The notes: a model not told the origin generated them from the letters alone. A DNA stretch of 64,000 nt from Fistulifera solaris (GCA_030295235.1 AP026141.1:642852-706851), one strand, 5' to 3'; numbered from the stretch's first letter, positions 47,301 to 58,903 are shown. Translations and numbers: made by a program.

Positions 47301-48071
47301 GAAGCACAAGCCGCTGTTCAGGCCGTGCAGATGCTCCTTCAAGGTGGACAATGTACCGCCGCTGACATCGCGGTTGTGACACCGTATGCAGCGCAAGCGA
47401 AATTCATTCGACGTCTGATTCGTCAATCGATTGCCGAATTCCTTGAAGTATCTTCGGTGGATGGCTTTCAAGGCCGTGAAAAACAAGCTGTTGTCTTTTC
47501 CGCCGTGCGCAGCAATAATTACGGAGGTGTCGGCTTTACTTCGGACTGGCGGCGTGTCAATGTTTCTTTTACGCGAGCGCGACGTGCGCTGATTGTTCTT
47601 GGCAATGATGTTTGTCTTCGACGAGGAGACCCAGAAACATGGGCGTTGTGGTTGGCCTGGGCCGACGCAGCAGGCATCAACATGGACCGCCCAGGCCAAC
47701 CTCGAGGTCGATATGATGCGGAGCAGCTACGCCGCGTTCGAGGTGGTACAACGGCTGCCGAACTATTGAAGGACGTCTTAAATCGACAACGAGAGCAAAT
47801 ACAGTCGCAGTTGTTTCATCAAGAACGGGCGGTTCGCAATGCGCAGGGACAAATCATGGCGATGGAGGAAGAAAAGGCTCCAGAAGAGGCTCAATTGACA
47901 ATGGAAGAAGAGGTCGCTTTAATGGAAAACACGGATGGCAATTGGGATGACTCGGATGATGAAGCACCGCCAATGCCTCGAAACTTTTCTAAAAGTACGC
48001 TGACGAGCAACAGCTCGATTTCCCGAAGCAACACCCGCAGTAGCACACCGACAGATGCCTGGGATTTGTAA
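44317..48071 (+). CDS. Upf1-like SF1 RNA helicase with N-terminal RGG region
   Basis: Exons 44317-46500 and 46571-48071 with a 70-bp intron inside the Walker A codon block; 1228 residues after correction. The N-terminal ~170 residues contain RGG/GRGRGR boxes that bind RNA, then a Lys-rich linker. Helicase motifs: GPPGTGKTAVAIRIL (I), ATSDSNIAVDNLVEG (Ia), VLVDEATQATEPAVL (II), LVLVGDHCQLPPTVLS (III), LDTQYRMHPAISQFP (IV), SSVDGFQGREKQAVVFSAVR (V) and WRRVNVSFTRARRALIVLG (VI). This is the Upf1/Ighmbp2 group of 5'-3' helicases. Four breaks are inferred: 44391-44394 (extra A), 44563-44564, 45904-45907 and 46834-46835 (missing). Motif recovery across each strongly supports one gene. Confidence 0.88.
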
Positions 48072-48159
48072 TGCTACCTCGTTTTTAGACAGTATTAAAA
48101 TTCACTAACATTACAAAACAAAAGGTTACAGACAGAACAAAAACTTAAATTCATGTCCG

Positions 48160-48600
48160 CTAGGCCACATCGTTCATACTTCGCATGATCTCACGGCGAA
48201 ACTCATTCTGAAGTCTCATGTGCTCCAAAGTATCGATTTCTAGTGTGAAGCCTTGACCAATTTGATACCCATATCCCATAACATTGAGTAAAAGCCCACA
48301 AAACGAAGCTACACCGACAAAAGTAAAGGCAAATGACGTCAAGTCGAGTGCCCTGAGGATGACAAACTCAAAACTCTTTTTCAAGAAACTGAGTTTTTCG
48401 TTCTCAACTGACATATTCTTTACGTCTTTTTCAGTTTCGTCACTTGAACCTTGTTTCTTTGCTTGCTGCGGAAGAAGAGAAGTTCTAATTGCACTCATTT
48501 GACAAGAAGAGACGCTAATTTTCTTGGGCGTGCTGCGAGGAGTGAATCCGTAAACAGCATGATTTAGAAGTACGCAGAGCAGCAGCACAGTAATTGTCAT
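48160..48600 (-). CDS. Small plastid-targeted membrane protein (GYGY...IDTLEH family), member 2
   Basis: 146 residues, unbroken. The signal peptide has YGF at the cleavage region, then a Ser/Thr/Lys-rich transit segment, a Lys/Glu-rich stretch, one membrane helix (LTSFAFTFVGVASFCGLLLNVMG) and a tail with GYGYQIGQGFTLEIDTLEHMRLQNEFRREI, which I cite only in part: GYGY and IDTLEHMRLQ. The same motifs occur in the 35406-35860 gene. The intact frame here supports the one-base correction there. No named family was recognised; a plastid membrane location is likely. Confidence 0.7.
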   Translation of the reverse strand: MTITVLLLCVLLNHAVYGFTPRSTPKKISVSSCQMSAIRTSLLPQQAKKQGSSDETEKDVKNMSVENEKLSFLKKSFEFVILRALDLTSFAFTFVGVASFCGLLLNVMGYGYQIGQGFTLEIDTLEHMRLQNEFRREIMRSMNDVA

Positions 48601-49270
48601 GATCCTTTGCTATTTTTCTGTTAGATATGCAAGAAAAAAATGGAGAAGTAATTAAACGATTGACGCGTCGAAAAATCGAGTCAGTTCCGATTTCGTTTTC
48701 GTCCTCCCAGAATTTCCTTAAAGCATCCGGGACTGCGTTTTGACTTTAAGTCACGTTACTGTAATAGGACACGGTCAAAATCAAAGCAATTCAAATCAAG
48801 TTAGTTCGATTCATGAATCGCATAGACTTATGAGCTACAATCCTCTACAGCAAAAACTATGTGATTGTTTGAGAACAGTGTGCTTTAATTTCTTGATACA
48901 GTTGTCATAGGGAAGATTCTTTGATTTGCAAACAACGACATCTTTCGGGACAGGGATGATTGTGAGGAGTCATGAGTCATGAGGTCCTTCTTTACACTAA
49001 AGTCGATAGTAGATAATTCAGTTCAAATTTTTCCGTTGGTAAACATATGTGTCCTAATACGACATTTTCGGTCGTTTCGTAGTATGCTTCAAAATGGCGC
49101 ACCGCCGAATTGCGCGTCCGTTCGACATATTTGTGTAAGAACGAACAAAACGATGATGACAACAAGGCGGAGTTTTTCTTTGCTGAAATTCAATCTTCTT
49201 TTTGTTCTTTTAGGATGTATCTGCTGGCGCTTCGCGTCTTCCAGAAGCAATTCAATCGTACAAATGAACA
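48601..49270. other. Intergenic
   Basis: Region between a minus-strand and a plus-strand gene, so probably a shared promoter region. TCATGAGTCATGAGG at about 48969-48983 echoes the TCATGACT repeats elsewhere. An open frame at 48979-49305 overlaps the next gene's start and is not convincing. Confidence 0.45.
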
Positions 49271-50782
49271 ATGAGCGTCACCACGGCGCTGCACTTAGTC
49301 ACTGATGACGGCTTTGCTGTAGTTGCACACAGCCTTTCTGAACTCCTTCTTCATTCCAGTAATCAGAGTGGAAAGAAACTTTGGATCAAAGATACGGAGG
49401 TCTACATCAGAACAGAGCTTGACGCTCAAGAAATAAGGCGCGCGTGTGTTTTATCCATGCTTCTTATATCGGATGCGCACCAAAGCGAAGAATATCTTGC
49501 TATTATTGACCGTAATCTTCATCATCAACGACATGTGGCAGCAGCGGTAGCTCGCATCTTTTCTCTTTTCGACGCAGTCTATGAGAAGATTATGCTCTTT
49601 GCCAGCACTCCATATTCGGCGTGTATAGTTTCTTGTCTTTCTGCCAAAGAGATTCACCAGATGCTCCTCTCGAATTCGTCACGTGAACATTGCTTTCATC
49701 GATGCTCGTTCACATCGGAGCAATCGGCGGCACTTTTGGACCACGACTTGCCGGTCAATCTGAACTTGAATCACTGTACCATAGACGCATCCGTCATGGC
49801 TGAGGTGCTTACGCGAAAGAAAACGAAACACTCGTTAGGAAAGTTGACACTCGCCGGTAATGTCTCTAGAGAGGACCGTTCCATGGAGTCTTTCTGGACC
49901 GCTCTTAATAAGTCACACGATGAACCGGTCTTTGATGAAGTCACACTAAAGGGATATGTGTTCCTACCGACAGATATGAATCACCTAGCCGGGGCGAACA
50001 CACGATGCTTGGCCTTGACTGGCGACTGCGTATTTGACGACGCCGCATGTAATTTGCTTGTGGATGCGATCGAGACTGGTTCTCTCAAGGCTACATCGCT
50101 AAAGCTGTATGATAGTAATTTGCAACAACATCCAGACGAGCGCGAGAATCGTTGGAGTCGCCGAGTCCTTCAGGCGATTGGCAGCAGAAACTGCACTTTA
50201 GAAGAACTCTTTCTAGGAAGCTATGAAAGTGATGACCACGTGGACATGGAATGTGCATTATTGTTAGAGATCCTCAAGAGCAATGCTCATCTTCGACACA
50301 TTCACTTATCGACTACACCATTACATTGTCATGAAGAATGTTGGAGCACATTTCTTGATACCCTTTCGTGCCACCGGTCGTTGAAACAAATTACTCTTCG
50401 TCCACCGTCGGAAGCAGTGCCGGCGGGATGGAACAATGAATTAGAACAGCGTCTATTTGCAGTGAACCAGACTATTCACATTGCAGTGAAAGCCCAAAGT
50501 GCATCTGACAATGTCGAAATGGCGAATCTGTGGCAGGAAACATGCGTTGCAGCGCGATTGGGCGGAACTTGTCGCATTGCAGATCACGGGATCCGGTCCT
50601 TTATTCTCACCTCGGTTTTGGAACAACAAAGCGACAGCCACGGGCTAGTTTTCTCGCTGCTTCAGAGAAATCTAGATCTTTTGCCTATGAAGGAGGGACT
50701 CCAACGTCAAATTATGGTTTTCTGTTTGAACTTTCGTGACACGTATCTAGCTCTTTTAGATTCATGTTTCTGTCAAGTTTAG
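49271..50782 (+). CDS. Leucine-rich-repeat-like protein, unknown
   Basis: 503 residues, single unbroken exon from the ATG at 49271. No signal peptide. The centre has irregular repeats with N-x-x-L-x-x-L-x-L spacing (SLKATSLKLYDSNLQ, NCTLEELFLGSYE, NAHLRHIHLSTTPL, HRSLKQITL), reminiscent of RNase-inhibitor-type leucine-rich repeats. Many Leu/Cys/His residues occur. The C-terminal ~100 residues are helical and Cys-containing. LRR-like proteins of this kind are common in diatoms and usually unannotated. It is likely a protein-protein interaction scaffold; no enzyme motif was seen. Confidence 0.6.
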   Translation: MSVTTALHLVTDDGFAVVAHSLSELLLHSSNQSGKKLWIKDTEVYIRTELDAQEIRRACVLSMLLISDAHQSEEYLAIIDRNLHHQRHVAAAVARIFSLFDAVYEKIMLFASTPYSACIVSCLSAKEIHQMLLSNSSREHCFHRCSFTSEQSAALLDHDLPVNLNLNHCTIDASVMAEVLTRKKTKHSLGKLTLAGNVSREDRSMESFWTALNKSHDEPVFDEVTLKGYVFLPTDMNHLAGANTRCLALTGDCVFDDAACNLLVDAIETGSLKATSLKLYDSNLQQHPDERENRWSRRVLQAIGSRNCTLEELFLGSYESDDHVDMECALLLEILKSNAHLRHIHLSTTPLHCHEECWSTFLDTLSCHRSLKQITLRPPSEAVPAGWNNELEQRLFAVNQTIHIAVKAQSASDNVEMANLWQETCVAARLGGTCRIADHGIRSFILTSVLEQQSDSHGLVFSLLQRNLDLLPMKEGLQRQIMVFCLNFRDTYLALLDSCFCQV

Positions 50783-52039
50783 CTATCACCGCGCACTTGC
50801 ATAATCCAAATATAGCTTGTGTGAATGAATAGTATTCCTTTTCGACAACTACACTGGAGATAGTGATCGCTGAGATAAGGAATGAATAGAGATAAGTAAC
50901 AGAGATAAGTTATAGCCTAGATGATCAATGATCAATGATCACATCATGATCACTGCTTACAATCACTGGTCACTGATCGGATCGATCACTGATCACTTTG
51001 CTTATGATGAGTCACGAATGAGAGACGAAGGCGTTAAGGAAACGAGAACGTAAAACTTCAATGGACGCAATCGATGTTCAACCATCTTACTGTTTACTGG
51101 TTACAAACGAAAAGCGCATCTTGTATCTTGTCGTTCCCAGTTTCCAGTCCCAAAAAATAACAACTGGCTACAGGCTTGCCGCTTGCCGCTTGCGGTTTGC
51201 GGTTTGCGGCTTGCAACTTGCAAATTGCTAAGGTTCAAGGTCAAGGTTCAAGAGTCAAGATACAAGATATGAAACGTCTAAAGTTCAAATTAGGAATAAA
51301 TATTTAGGAAAACTAGTCAGTATGAAAAAACTGCAGTAGCATTACTTCGCAAGTCCAAGCAAAGAACTCAAAGAGAAGTGTTCGCGTCGTTCCTCGCGGC
51401 TATAATCCCAACGTTTACGATGAATTCGCCTCTATAATAACGTCGAGGGAAGAGGAAACGGCAAACCAGCGGAAATTTGACTCGAGACTCGAGAATCAAG
51501 TGTGTATCTTAGAGAGAGTACCAGTACGTGAGTCGAGCGTCGAGCGTGCCTCGCCCCTCGCCGCCGGCCGCCGCCTCGCCGCAGGCTGCGGTTCATTATT
51601 GTAGAGACGCTCAATATTTGAAAGAACGCTAAAAATAGTAGACTGCAAAGAAATGTACTTTGCTGTAATTCTATTGGCCCATTTCTTGATTTCTTGACAA
51701 TGTTACGTATTTCCCGACTAAACTTGACAACGATGTTCTCTGAAGCCTACACTCTCGACAACCGTCATTTTTCATCAACTGGGACCTGCCATCTTGCTTC
51801 GCGTCCACGTGGCCACATAACGATGGTATAGAATTATGTGGTTGCGGTTCCACGACGTTCCACGCACTGTGGGGCTCCAGAGTAGACATTATCACACGAC
51901 ACTCGTTGCGAACGCCGGACACGAGCTTTTTGGTTCAACATTCAACCTTCATCTGTGCACCTCCCCTCCTCTCTTTCCACCCACAATTGTTTTCATTTCT
52001 TTCTTTCTCGACCAACAGCTCCAAAGACACCAAATACAA
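50783..52039. other. Intergenic with simple-sequence tracts
   Basis: 1.26 kb without a gene. Bases 50921-50998 are built from TGATCA/GATCACTG words. Bases about 51170-51270 hold GCTTGCCGCTTGCGGTTTGCGG-type and GGTTCAAGGTCAAGG-type short tandem repeats. Bases 51540-51590 are GC-rich (GCCGCC/GCGGC). The end is the promoter of the ankyrin gene. Confidence 0.55.
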
Positions 52040-53313
52040 ATGAATCCTCCACAATCGTCTCGTCAAAGTCGCATTCCCTTTACATTGCAAGCTGTATTTC
52101 TAGCCTCAAACCGCGGTAATGAAGTGCACAAGCCTCCTCCCGAGAAAGTCGCGAGCAAAGTGTTTTTTCGTAACTGGTTGTTTCAACGACAATCGAATTC
52201 GGCAAATAAACGCAACAGCCTGTTTTCTCTATCAAAGCAGGATGTGAAGCAAGAGGAGAAAGCAGTTGTTGAGCGAAGAAGCAGTTCAGGAAGCGGCAAT
52301 GTAAGTTGTAGCAACAGCTTGAAGGAAAATCTTGTCTCTCATTCGACTCTGACATCTCAATGGCCCCTTGCTTCAGCTAATGGACCCACAGGTGTATTTG
52401 GATGCTATGCTACGATCGAGAGGCTATTCAACGAAGCGATACGAAAGTTTAAAGACTTCTTATCACAACAAGCCGACTGCCCATCAATTGGCATCGTACG
52501 ATGTCTTTTGATCGGTTTAGTGAGAAAACATGAGGTCGAGCACTTTGGGAAATTATGCAAACGGGCATTAGCTCCAATCCCTGTAACCAATACAGTGAAA
52601 CTATTGCTCACACCGTATGTCGACATGGAAGTAAGGCTATGCTGGATGTTCTCGTAGAACGAGGCTGTGACTTTCAAGTGGCGGATGATTACGGAAGGTG
52701 CGTAAAAGTGAAGGGATGATCGAAATGTTACTACGGCTTGCCGCGCATTTCTAACAAGCGATTTCTTTTGAATCTACAGAACGCCACTTCACGATGCTTG
52801 TTGGGCCGCAACACCATCTTTTGATGTTGTGGAAATCATCTTGAAGTCTGATGTACGAATGCTTCATATGATCGATGCGCGCGGCCATTGCCCGCTCAAC
52901 TATGTGCGCAAGGAGCACTACGACCAATGGATCAAGTTCTTTGAAAGTAAAAAAGAGGAGTTCTGGCCAAAGCGATCTATTGCAAAAGATGGAGAGCAAG
53001 GACCTCCCAAGCGGCATTGGATGGGCCGAACTCGAAAAAGTTTTGTGAATCGCCTCTTTCCTTACCGAATGAAATGGCACGTATGGTTTCGAGTGGTCGC
53101 ATGACACCCGAAGAAACGCGACTACTGATGCCCGATGAAGAGACTCAAGAGACATGGGATGACTCGGACTTTGATTCGGAAGAGGATGACTATGATAGCG
53201 AATACGACAGCGATGAAGACGACGACAATGATGATTACTCATTGGATGATGAAGATTTTGAAGAAGAAATGGGCGCGCTTCTTAGCGCGCTTCCAAGTAT
53301 CGCCATCCGTTAA
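52040..53313 (+). CDS. Ankyrin-repeat protein with acidic tail, paralogue 2
   Basis: Exons 52040-52300, 52392-52697 and 52780-53313 (introns 91 and 82 bp, GT-AG); 367 residues after adding three bases (52506-52509, 52547-52549, 53006-53010). The first intron was found by comparing with the 42709-43977 gene, whose first intron is in the same place. Shared blocks: RGYSTKRYESLKTSYHNKP vs RGYEKERYDCLKTGYYNSP, the ISSNPCNQYSE / LSPNPCNEFGS motif, GRTPLHDA and NYVRKEHYDQWI. The tail is extremely acidic (DSDFDSEEDDYDSEYDSDED). The second intron is absent from paralogue 1. Function unknown. Confidence 0.72.
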
Positions 53314-53428
53314 CAACTGGAGACCCTAGCGTGCACAAGGGGCGAACCAAAATTAGACTAATGAACAAATCGAAATAAACCAGGAATGTTACGCCCCTTA
53401 CTTCACGTTTATATTCATCGATTGTCAA

Positions 53429-55052
53429 TTAGTTGGATTCCGAGTACTTTTTCACTGCTTTGCCAAACTTTTCAAGTGCCTCTTCTATCTCAGCTTTGCT
53501 AATGATCAAAGGCGGAACAAAACGAGCAACGTTGGGACCGGCAGCGACGAGCAGAAGACCTTCGTCCATAGCAGCTTGTACAAGCGGTCCAGCGAGATCT
53601 TTCGTTTCCACTCCTTTGAGCAAACCCCAACCGCGGACGCCACCTAATACAGCAGGATATTGTTGGGCGAGTTGTTCAAGGCCGGCGCTGAGTTGTGCTC
53701 CACGCTCTCGCACGTTATTCAAAACATCATGATCACAAAGATACTTGGCAACAGCAAGTCCGGCAGCACAAGCCAAGGGATTTCCTCCCTATTAAAGAAC
53801 GTCAGTGTCAGCAATCGATCATGTCATCATTTCGAGAGCAAAGACTCTAATAATGAGTTACTCACATAGGTAGAAGCATGATCACCAGGGCCAAAAACAT
53901 CGGCAGCTTTGGCATTGGCCATCATGGAACCGATGGGCACACCACCTCCCAATGCTTTCGCCGAAGTGAAAATATCTGGTTCAACGGGCAAATTCTGATA
54001 ACCCCACAGACGTCCGCTACGTCCCATACCAACTTGGACTTCATCACAAATCATGAGAGCCCCAGTTTCATCACACAACTCGCGAATGCGGGTAAAAAAG
54101 GCATCATTGCCTGGAATAATTCCACCTTCACCCTGAAGTGCTTCCATCATGATAGCAGCCAAGCCTCGATCCGAGTTCTGAATCTCTTTGACTTTCGATT
54201 CCAACTCTTCCACGTTGTTGTAGGTAATGTATTCGAAACCAGGAACCATCTGGCCACCGTATCCAAAGCCTTTCTGATATTTCGGCTGGCCAGTTGCGGT
54301 GATTGTGGTCAAAGTTCGACCGTGGAAAGACTGGTGTGCTGTAATAATAACAGGTTTTTCAATCCCTCGGTTGTGAGCGTGCTTTCGTGCGCATTTGATG
54401 GCAGCTTCGTTGGCTTCAGCACCCGAGTTGCAAAAGAAAACCTTTTCGGCACAAGAATTGGCTGTCAACCAGTCCGCGAGAGCTGCCTGAGCCGGGATAA
54501 GGTACAGATTCGACACGTGATGACACTCCTGCATTTGCTTATAAACTGCTTCCGTTAAAGCCGCATTGTTGTGTCCCAAAGCGCAGGTGGCGATTCCACT
54601 GACACAATCCAAATACTCCTTTCCGTCGGTCGTAAACAAACGACATCCTTCACCCTTGGCGATAGTGAGAGGATAACGCCTGGACGTAGTCAAAGTAAGC
54701 AGCAGACAGTATGGTGAGGATCACGTGTAAGTAGAAAGAATGAAGGCATCGTGCAAGGAAAGAGTATCCGAGCGTATGCCCGGCAACAAGTCGTAATTAC
54801 AAAAACATCAACATTCCGTTTAAAAATTGCATTCCCAGTACACAATCAAACGTACCCGTAGGTCTTTTGCACGTGACTTTCGTAGCTTTTCGCCGTAGCG
54901 TCCTGTTCTTTCATCATATCTGCAGTCGATCGCGGAGGAACCAATTCGATCTTTTCGACGGTCGCCGACAACGACGAGATCGTTCGTGATTGCGAAGGCG
55001 CAACGAAAGCATGCGCACCCGTTAGAAGCAAGAGTGCAACAGAGAGTTTCAT
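53429..55052 (-). CDS. argD: Acetylornithine aminotransferase, plastid-targeted
   Basis: Three exons: 54856-55052, 53866-54679 and 53429-53788 (introns 176 and 77 bp), 456 residues, no break. It makes N-acetylornithine from N-acetylglutamate semialdehyde with glutamate and PLP (arginine synthesis). The N-terminus has an AHAFVAPS plastid motif. Class III aminotransferase features: LDCVSGIATCALGH, VFFCNSGAEANEAAIK, HQSFHGRT, EALQGEGG, MICDEVQVGMGRSG, the PLP-lysine in FTSAKALGGGVPIG and, across the last junction, HASTYGGNPLACAAG. The first junction recreates TYGRYPLTIAKGEG, which is the family's usual start. Ornithine aminotransferase is a less likely alternative. Symbol by family. Confidence 0.9.
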
Positions 55053-55888
55053 AATTACGAGAAGAAATGTATTGCAGAGAAAGAGAAATGGATTGCTGAT
55101 AATAAGATGAGTTTTGTTTCAACGACAAAGCGAAGAATTTCTCAAACACATGCAGAAAATGCAGACATGCGGAGATCCAAACGATCCGATCCAACGAATA
55201 CCGTTTGGTGCAAGTACACAAACGACGAAAGTGCTCTCTTTTCGCTTCCGCTGAGTTTGTGGAGATCTCTGCGCGTTTCGATGCGCGCGGTGTCTGATCG
55301 TCAACCGTTTGTAAGCTTTATTTAGCCACGACTGTTTTTCAGTCATGAATCGCGAACGTCAAGAGTCCCGCATATACCTCTTGAGTCCCGAGACAAACTG
55401 CCACCTAGAGTCTCCGTTCATTCTCTTAGCTCTCTTCGCAAAATCGCTCATGACGACGCAATTACTTTCAGCAATATTCAAATACACTTCTCGATTGTTC
55501 ACATTTGGAGTCCTTCAAAAGACATTGTCGTTCGTATTCACTACAGTCCTCTTGTGTAGGCGACCTTTGAAACACGACTGCATTCCAGTCAAACAATATA
55601 TTTATTTAATAAAAAAAAGGTACAAAACAAAATTACAAATGCGTCGAAGATCAACGACCTTTCTTGCGAATGCTACTGGCATAATTGTTTTCGCGTTTGC
55701 AAAAGCCCCGCAGACTTCAACTAACTTTACCCGCAAAGGCAACATCTTTACTTAGTTTCTTGTTCTGAAACACGAATTTTATCTCAACCATTCTAAATCG
55801 ATTTATTGGTCGAAATTGCATTCTCATTTCGCACGTGCCGGTCATCTTCTTTTAAATAAATAAACGTCATTGCGCGTCAGGCAGCGCG
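55053..55888. other. Intergenic
   Basis: Upstream of the aminotransferase gene. CGACTGTTTTTCAGTCATGAATCG at about 55329-55352 and CACGACTGCATTCCAGTC at 55573-55590 recall the hairpin of the 10.5-12.7 kb array. The open frame 55345-55755 has Leu/Lys-rich, non-conserved composition and is not called. Confidence 0.5.
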
Positions 55889-57120
55889 TCACCTTTTCCG
55901 ACCCGAATCGCATTGGACCAAACTTCGAGTCTTTGCAAATTCATACAGTTCGATATCCAAACTATTCTTGGCGACGAGGAAATCGTACACTTCTGCTTCC
56001 GGGATTCTGTCACGCGCACTCGCCTGATTCTTCTTCTGCGGTAACGCAATTTGCAAGCCGAGTAGATCCGCTACTGCTTCCAAACCATCTTCTAAACACT
56101 CCATATCAAGAATAATACTAAATCGTTCCAATAAAGCCTTTGCTTGCTCCACAAACCTTTTGGGTGTATGGCTTCCCCGACAGCATTCGCTCGATGTCAG
56201 TGCGCGCAAAGCGAAATTATCCGTATAAGGCGATCGAGCAAAGGCCCACCACTGAGAATGGGCTTGATCGGGATTGATACGTGCACCAAAGACCGCTGGC
56301 CACAGTTCCGCTCCTTTTTGTCATACGCCAGCATGCGGGTCATGGGATCGCGCGCCACATAAATACTCAACACCGATGAATGCTCCCAATTTGTATCACT
56401 TAAAGTCACTTGGCCCGGTGGATGATTGAATTTCCATGAAACCAAGTCAAATTGTGACCGAACGACTGCGGCATTGGCGGCAGTATCACGATGAAGCCAT
56501 GGATAGTAATAGGGATAACTCGGATCAGGACGATCTTTCAACTGCCAGCAATCCGGTCCAGGAGTATGATTGCCCAAGACGGAGCATATAGCATGCCCTG
56601 CGTGATATTCTACTTCAATGTGAATTATCAAAGCGTCCTGTTGCCGATACGCTTGAATTTGTTCGGCCGCTGTTGCCGAAACATTGTATTGTCGATTGGA
56701 TATTCCTCGGAACAAAGTATCTTGGGGTTGATGTAAGTCATACACCAAAGGACTAGCTTTGTTGATATCGCTGACTGTATCGACCTCATTTGAGTTGCCT
56801 AAAAGCTGTCCAGGATCGAAACGTCTTCCTGCATAGGCGATACCCAATCCAATTGCTAATAATAAAAACGGCAACATGAGCAAAGCCCAACTCACTGGAG
56901 AAAGAGGCGCAAGTCCATCAATGGATGACTCCTCCGAGTTGTCATCATCTGCGTCATTGTCGTCAATTTTTTCAGAATCCTCGTCACTTTCGCTGAAATC
57001 TGCAAAGCGCTCGGATCGCAGCGGAGCCGGAGGATCGCGAAGTCTTTTCGAATGAGGTAATTGATCTGTCATTTCCAGATCCTTCTCCTCGATCGACTTT
57101 GCGATTTTCGAAGTCGTCAT
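55889..57120 (-). CDS. Type II membrane sulfotransferase-like protein
   Basis: 410 residues after adding one A at 56240-56242. The acidic N-terminus (FSESDEDSEKIDDNDADDD) is cytosolic, followed by a signal anchor (WALLMLPFLLLAIGLGIAYAG) at about residues 79-99. The lumenal part has HAGHAICSVLGN near the PAPS-binding region and ARDPMTRMLAYDKKERN, an R-D-P-x-x-R type 3'-phosphate-binding motif. After the break, FALRALTSSECC continues to a helical C-terminal region. This suggests a Golgi enzyme acting on glycans or proteins. It is related in layout but not closely in sequence to the 26318-27571 gene. Confidence 0.65.
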
Positions 57121-57475
57121 TAGATGCTGTTATGCACGTTTTACTTTACTGGAATGATTCCTTCGTTCGTACGTAGTATAATATTTCTCTGAAATGAAAT
57201 GATCGCATCAACTGCAACGAAAAAACCTGCTAGAAAAAATACGGCCTTATTTTTAGAAACCTGTGCGCGGTGCAGCTCTTTATAAGGACTCTACCTGATA
57301 CTGGTACAGTACCAGGTAAGGAGAACACAACGGTTAATGCAACGGAAACAAGCACTCTTCCAACGGCTAATTCACAGTAAGCACTCTGACGAAGATCGAG
57401 CCGTTTGCGCCTTTGGGCGAATAAACATCGCGTCTCATATGACCAAGCCGACATTTATCCATAAAGCAATTAGAA
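57121..57475. promoter_or_regulatory. Divergent promoter region with TATA-like site and palindrome
   Basis: Between the divergent sulfotransferase and DUF6816-like genes. TTATAAGG occurs at about 57280-57287 and a perfect inverted repeat CTGGTAC-A-GTACCAG at 57301-57315, about 160 bp upstream of the DUF6816-like ATG. A promoter role is inferred. Confidence 0.4.
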
Positions 57476-58413
57476 ATGAAAGCAATAAGTGTTGCTACAA
57501 GCTTTGTAGCATTATATTATCCAGTCGCAAGCTTATTTTTAAACGCGCAACTGTCTCGTCGCGGCGTTCTGGAGCGCGCAGTTACAACAAGCGGTATTGT
57601 GTGGACGACAACATTTTCTCACGACGCTGCAGCAAATGCAATTGATGAATTGACGCTTAGCTCAAGATTTGAATCGAATATTCTGTTTCAACCCTCAGTG
57701 ACGGCACTCAATGGTGAAAGTAATGGAGTCGACAATACATATTATCCATCTTGGTTGGAAGGAACATGGAATGTTACACAAACGCTTATCAATGTTGACG
57801 CTCCGTTGGGTTTTTCGTTCGCGGGCGGCCCGAGCGGTGTAGAATCCATAGGAAAGCAATCAATACAAGAATCTACTAAACAGTTAAACATTCCGGTTCA
57901 GTTGACGTTGAGATACGTAAAGACACCCTGGGGAGTCGCTGAAGATCGACTATTCAACACAGCACAACGGCTGAATGCATTTGCAGGACGCGTCGTTGTG
58001 GCTTCTGTCGACTACGCCAACGTGGCTGTTTCCAATCGAGCCAGTGTTCTAGCAAAGGGAGGAACCGAAGAAACTCCGCTTCAAACGACTGTCGTTCGAT
58101 TCAAAGGGCCAGCAGCACAAAAATCATTCCTAGTGAGTCACAATCAGCCCCCCGACGATGACTTATCAGTTCCTGGTGTGGCTTTGAAGTGCAGCGATCC
58201 ATTTTCTCTCTCACAAACACGAATACGGCGCCTCCAATCACTACAGATACGGAATACCTGTGGAGTTTGCGGCTCGATAAACGCAGCAATTCGGTGACGG
58301 GCAAATTACGAATAGCTGGCTACTTGAACCCAACGGATAGGCTATACTTTGATGCTAAAAAGCGAGCCGTTACATTGCAGGACTACACACTTTACATGAG
58401 GAAAATAGATTAA
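57476..58413 (+). CDS. DUF6816-like plastid lumenal protein
   Basis: 312 residues after adding one T at 58183-58185. The N-terminus is bipartite: a signal (VALYYPVASLFLNAQ) and then a twin-arginine-type thylakoid signal (SRRGVLERA ... AANA cleavage). The mature part matches what I know of DUF6816: YPSWLEGTWNVTQTL, DRLFNTAQRLNAFAGR, PLQTTVVRFKGPAAQKSF and, after the break, TDTEYLWSLRLDKRSNSVTGKL with LQDYTLYM. The family occurs in cyanobacteria and plastids; function unsettled. A thylakoid-lumen location is likely. Confidence 0.72.
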
Positions 58414-58903
58414 ATTTTAGAGAGACACGTTTCGATTATTTGTCGACTTGCTTGTTCGACTCTCGACAATTCTTGGTCGAATTAATGACAGAACAGACGC
58501 ATGTAAATTCAAACCGCTGGCCCCAGGCTTAACATTGCTCAGGGTCATTCATGTTGATTATTATTTCAAAGGGAAGCTAGAACGGATTTTGGTCTTTGAG
58601 ATCTTCACTTTTCTAAAATAAAATTGCTACTGTAACCGAGTCTTTCCAAGAATCGGCTCAGCAATTCGGGGAACATCTTGCCGAAACTTCAGTACGGTTT
58701 CGGCCAAAGAATTCTGAACTATCGAATAGAAAGTACACAATGACTTATGCCTAAATTGTAACTGTCCAGCAGAATGACAGCGCTTAATTGATAAACGGCA
58801 CTCCGTCCACGCCATTCTCGTCCCTCATATTTTCAAAACTTCGTCCGATCGACTGCATTTCGAACTTTGAACATTGACGACGCTCGAGCTAAGAAAGAAA
58901 ACA
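58414..58903. other. Intergenic
   Basis: 3' flank of the DUF6816-like gene and promoter of the subtilisin. No gene was recognised. Confidence 0.5.

Noticed and set aside
55345-55755. 136-codon plus-strand frame
   Set aside because: Leu/Lys/Arg-rich with no motif. It sits in the upstream region of the aminotransferase and overlaps a repeat-like hairpin.
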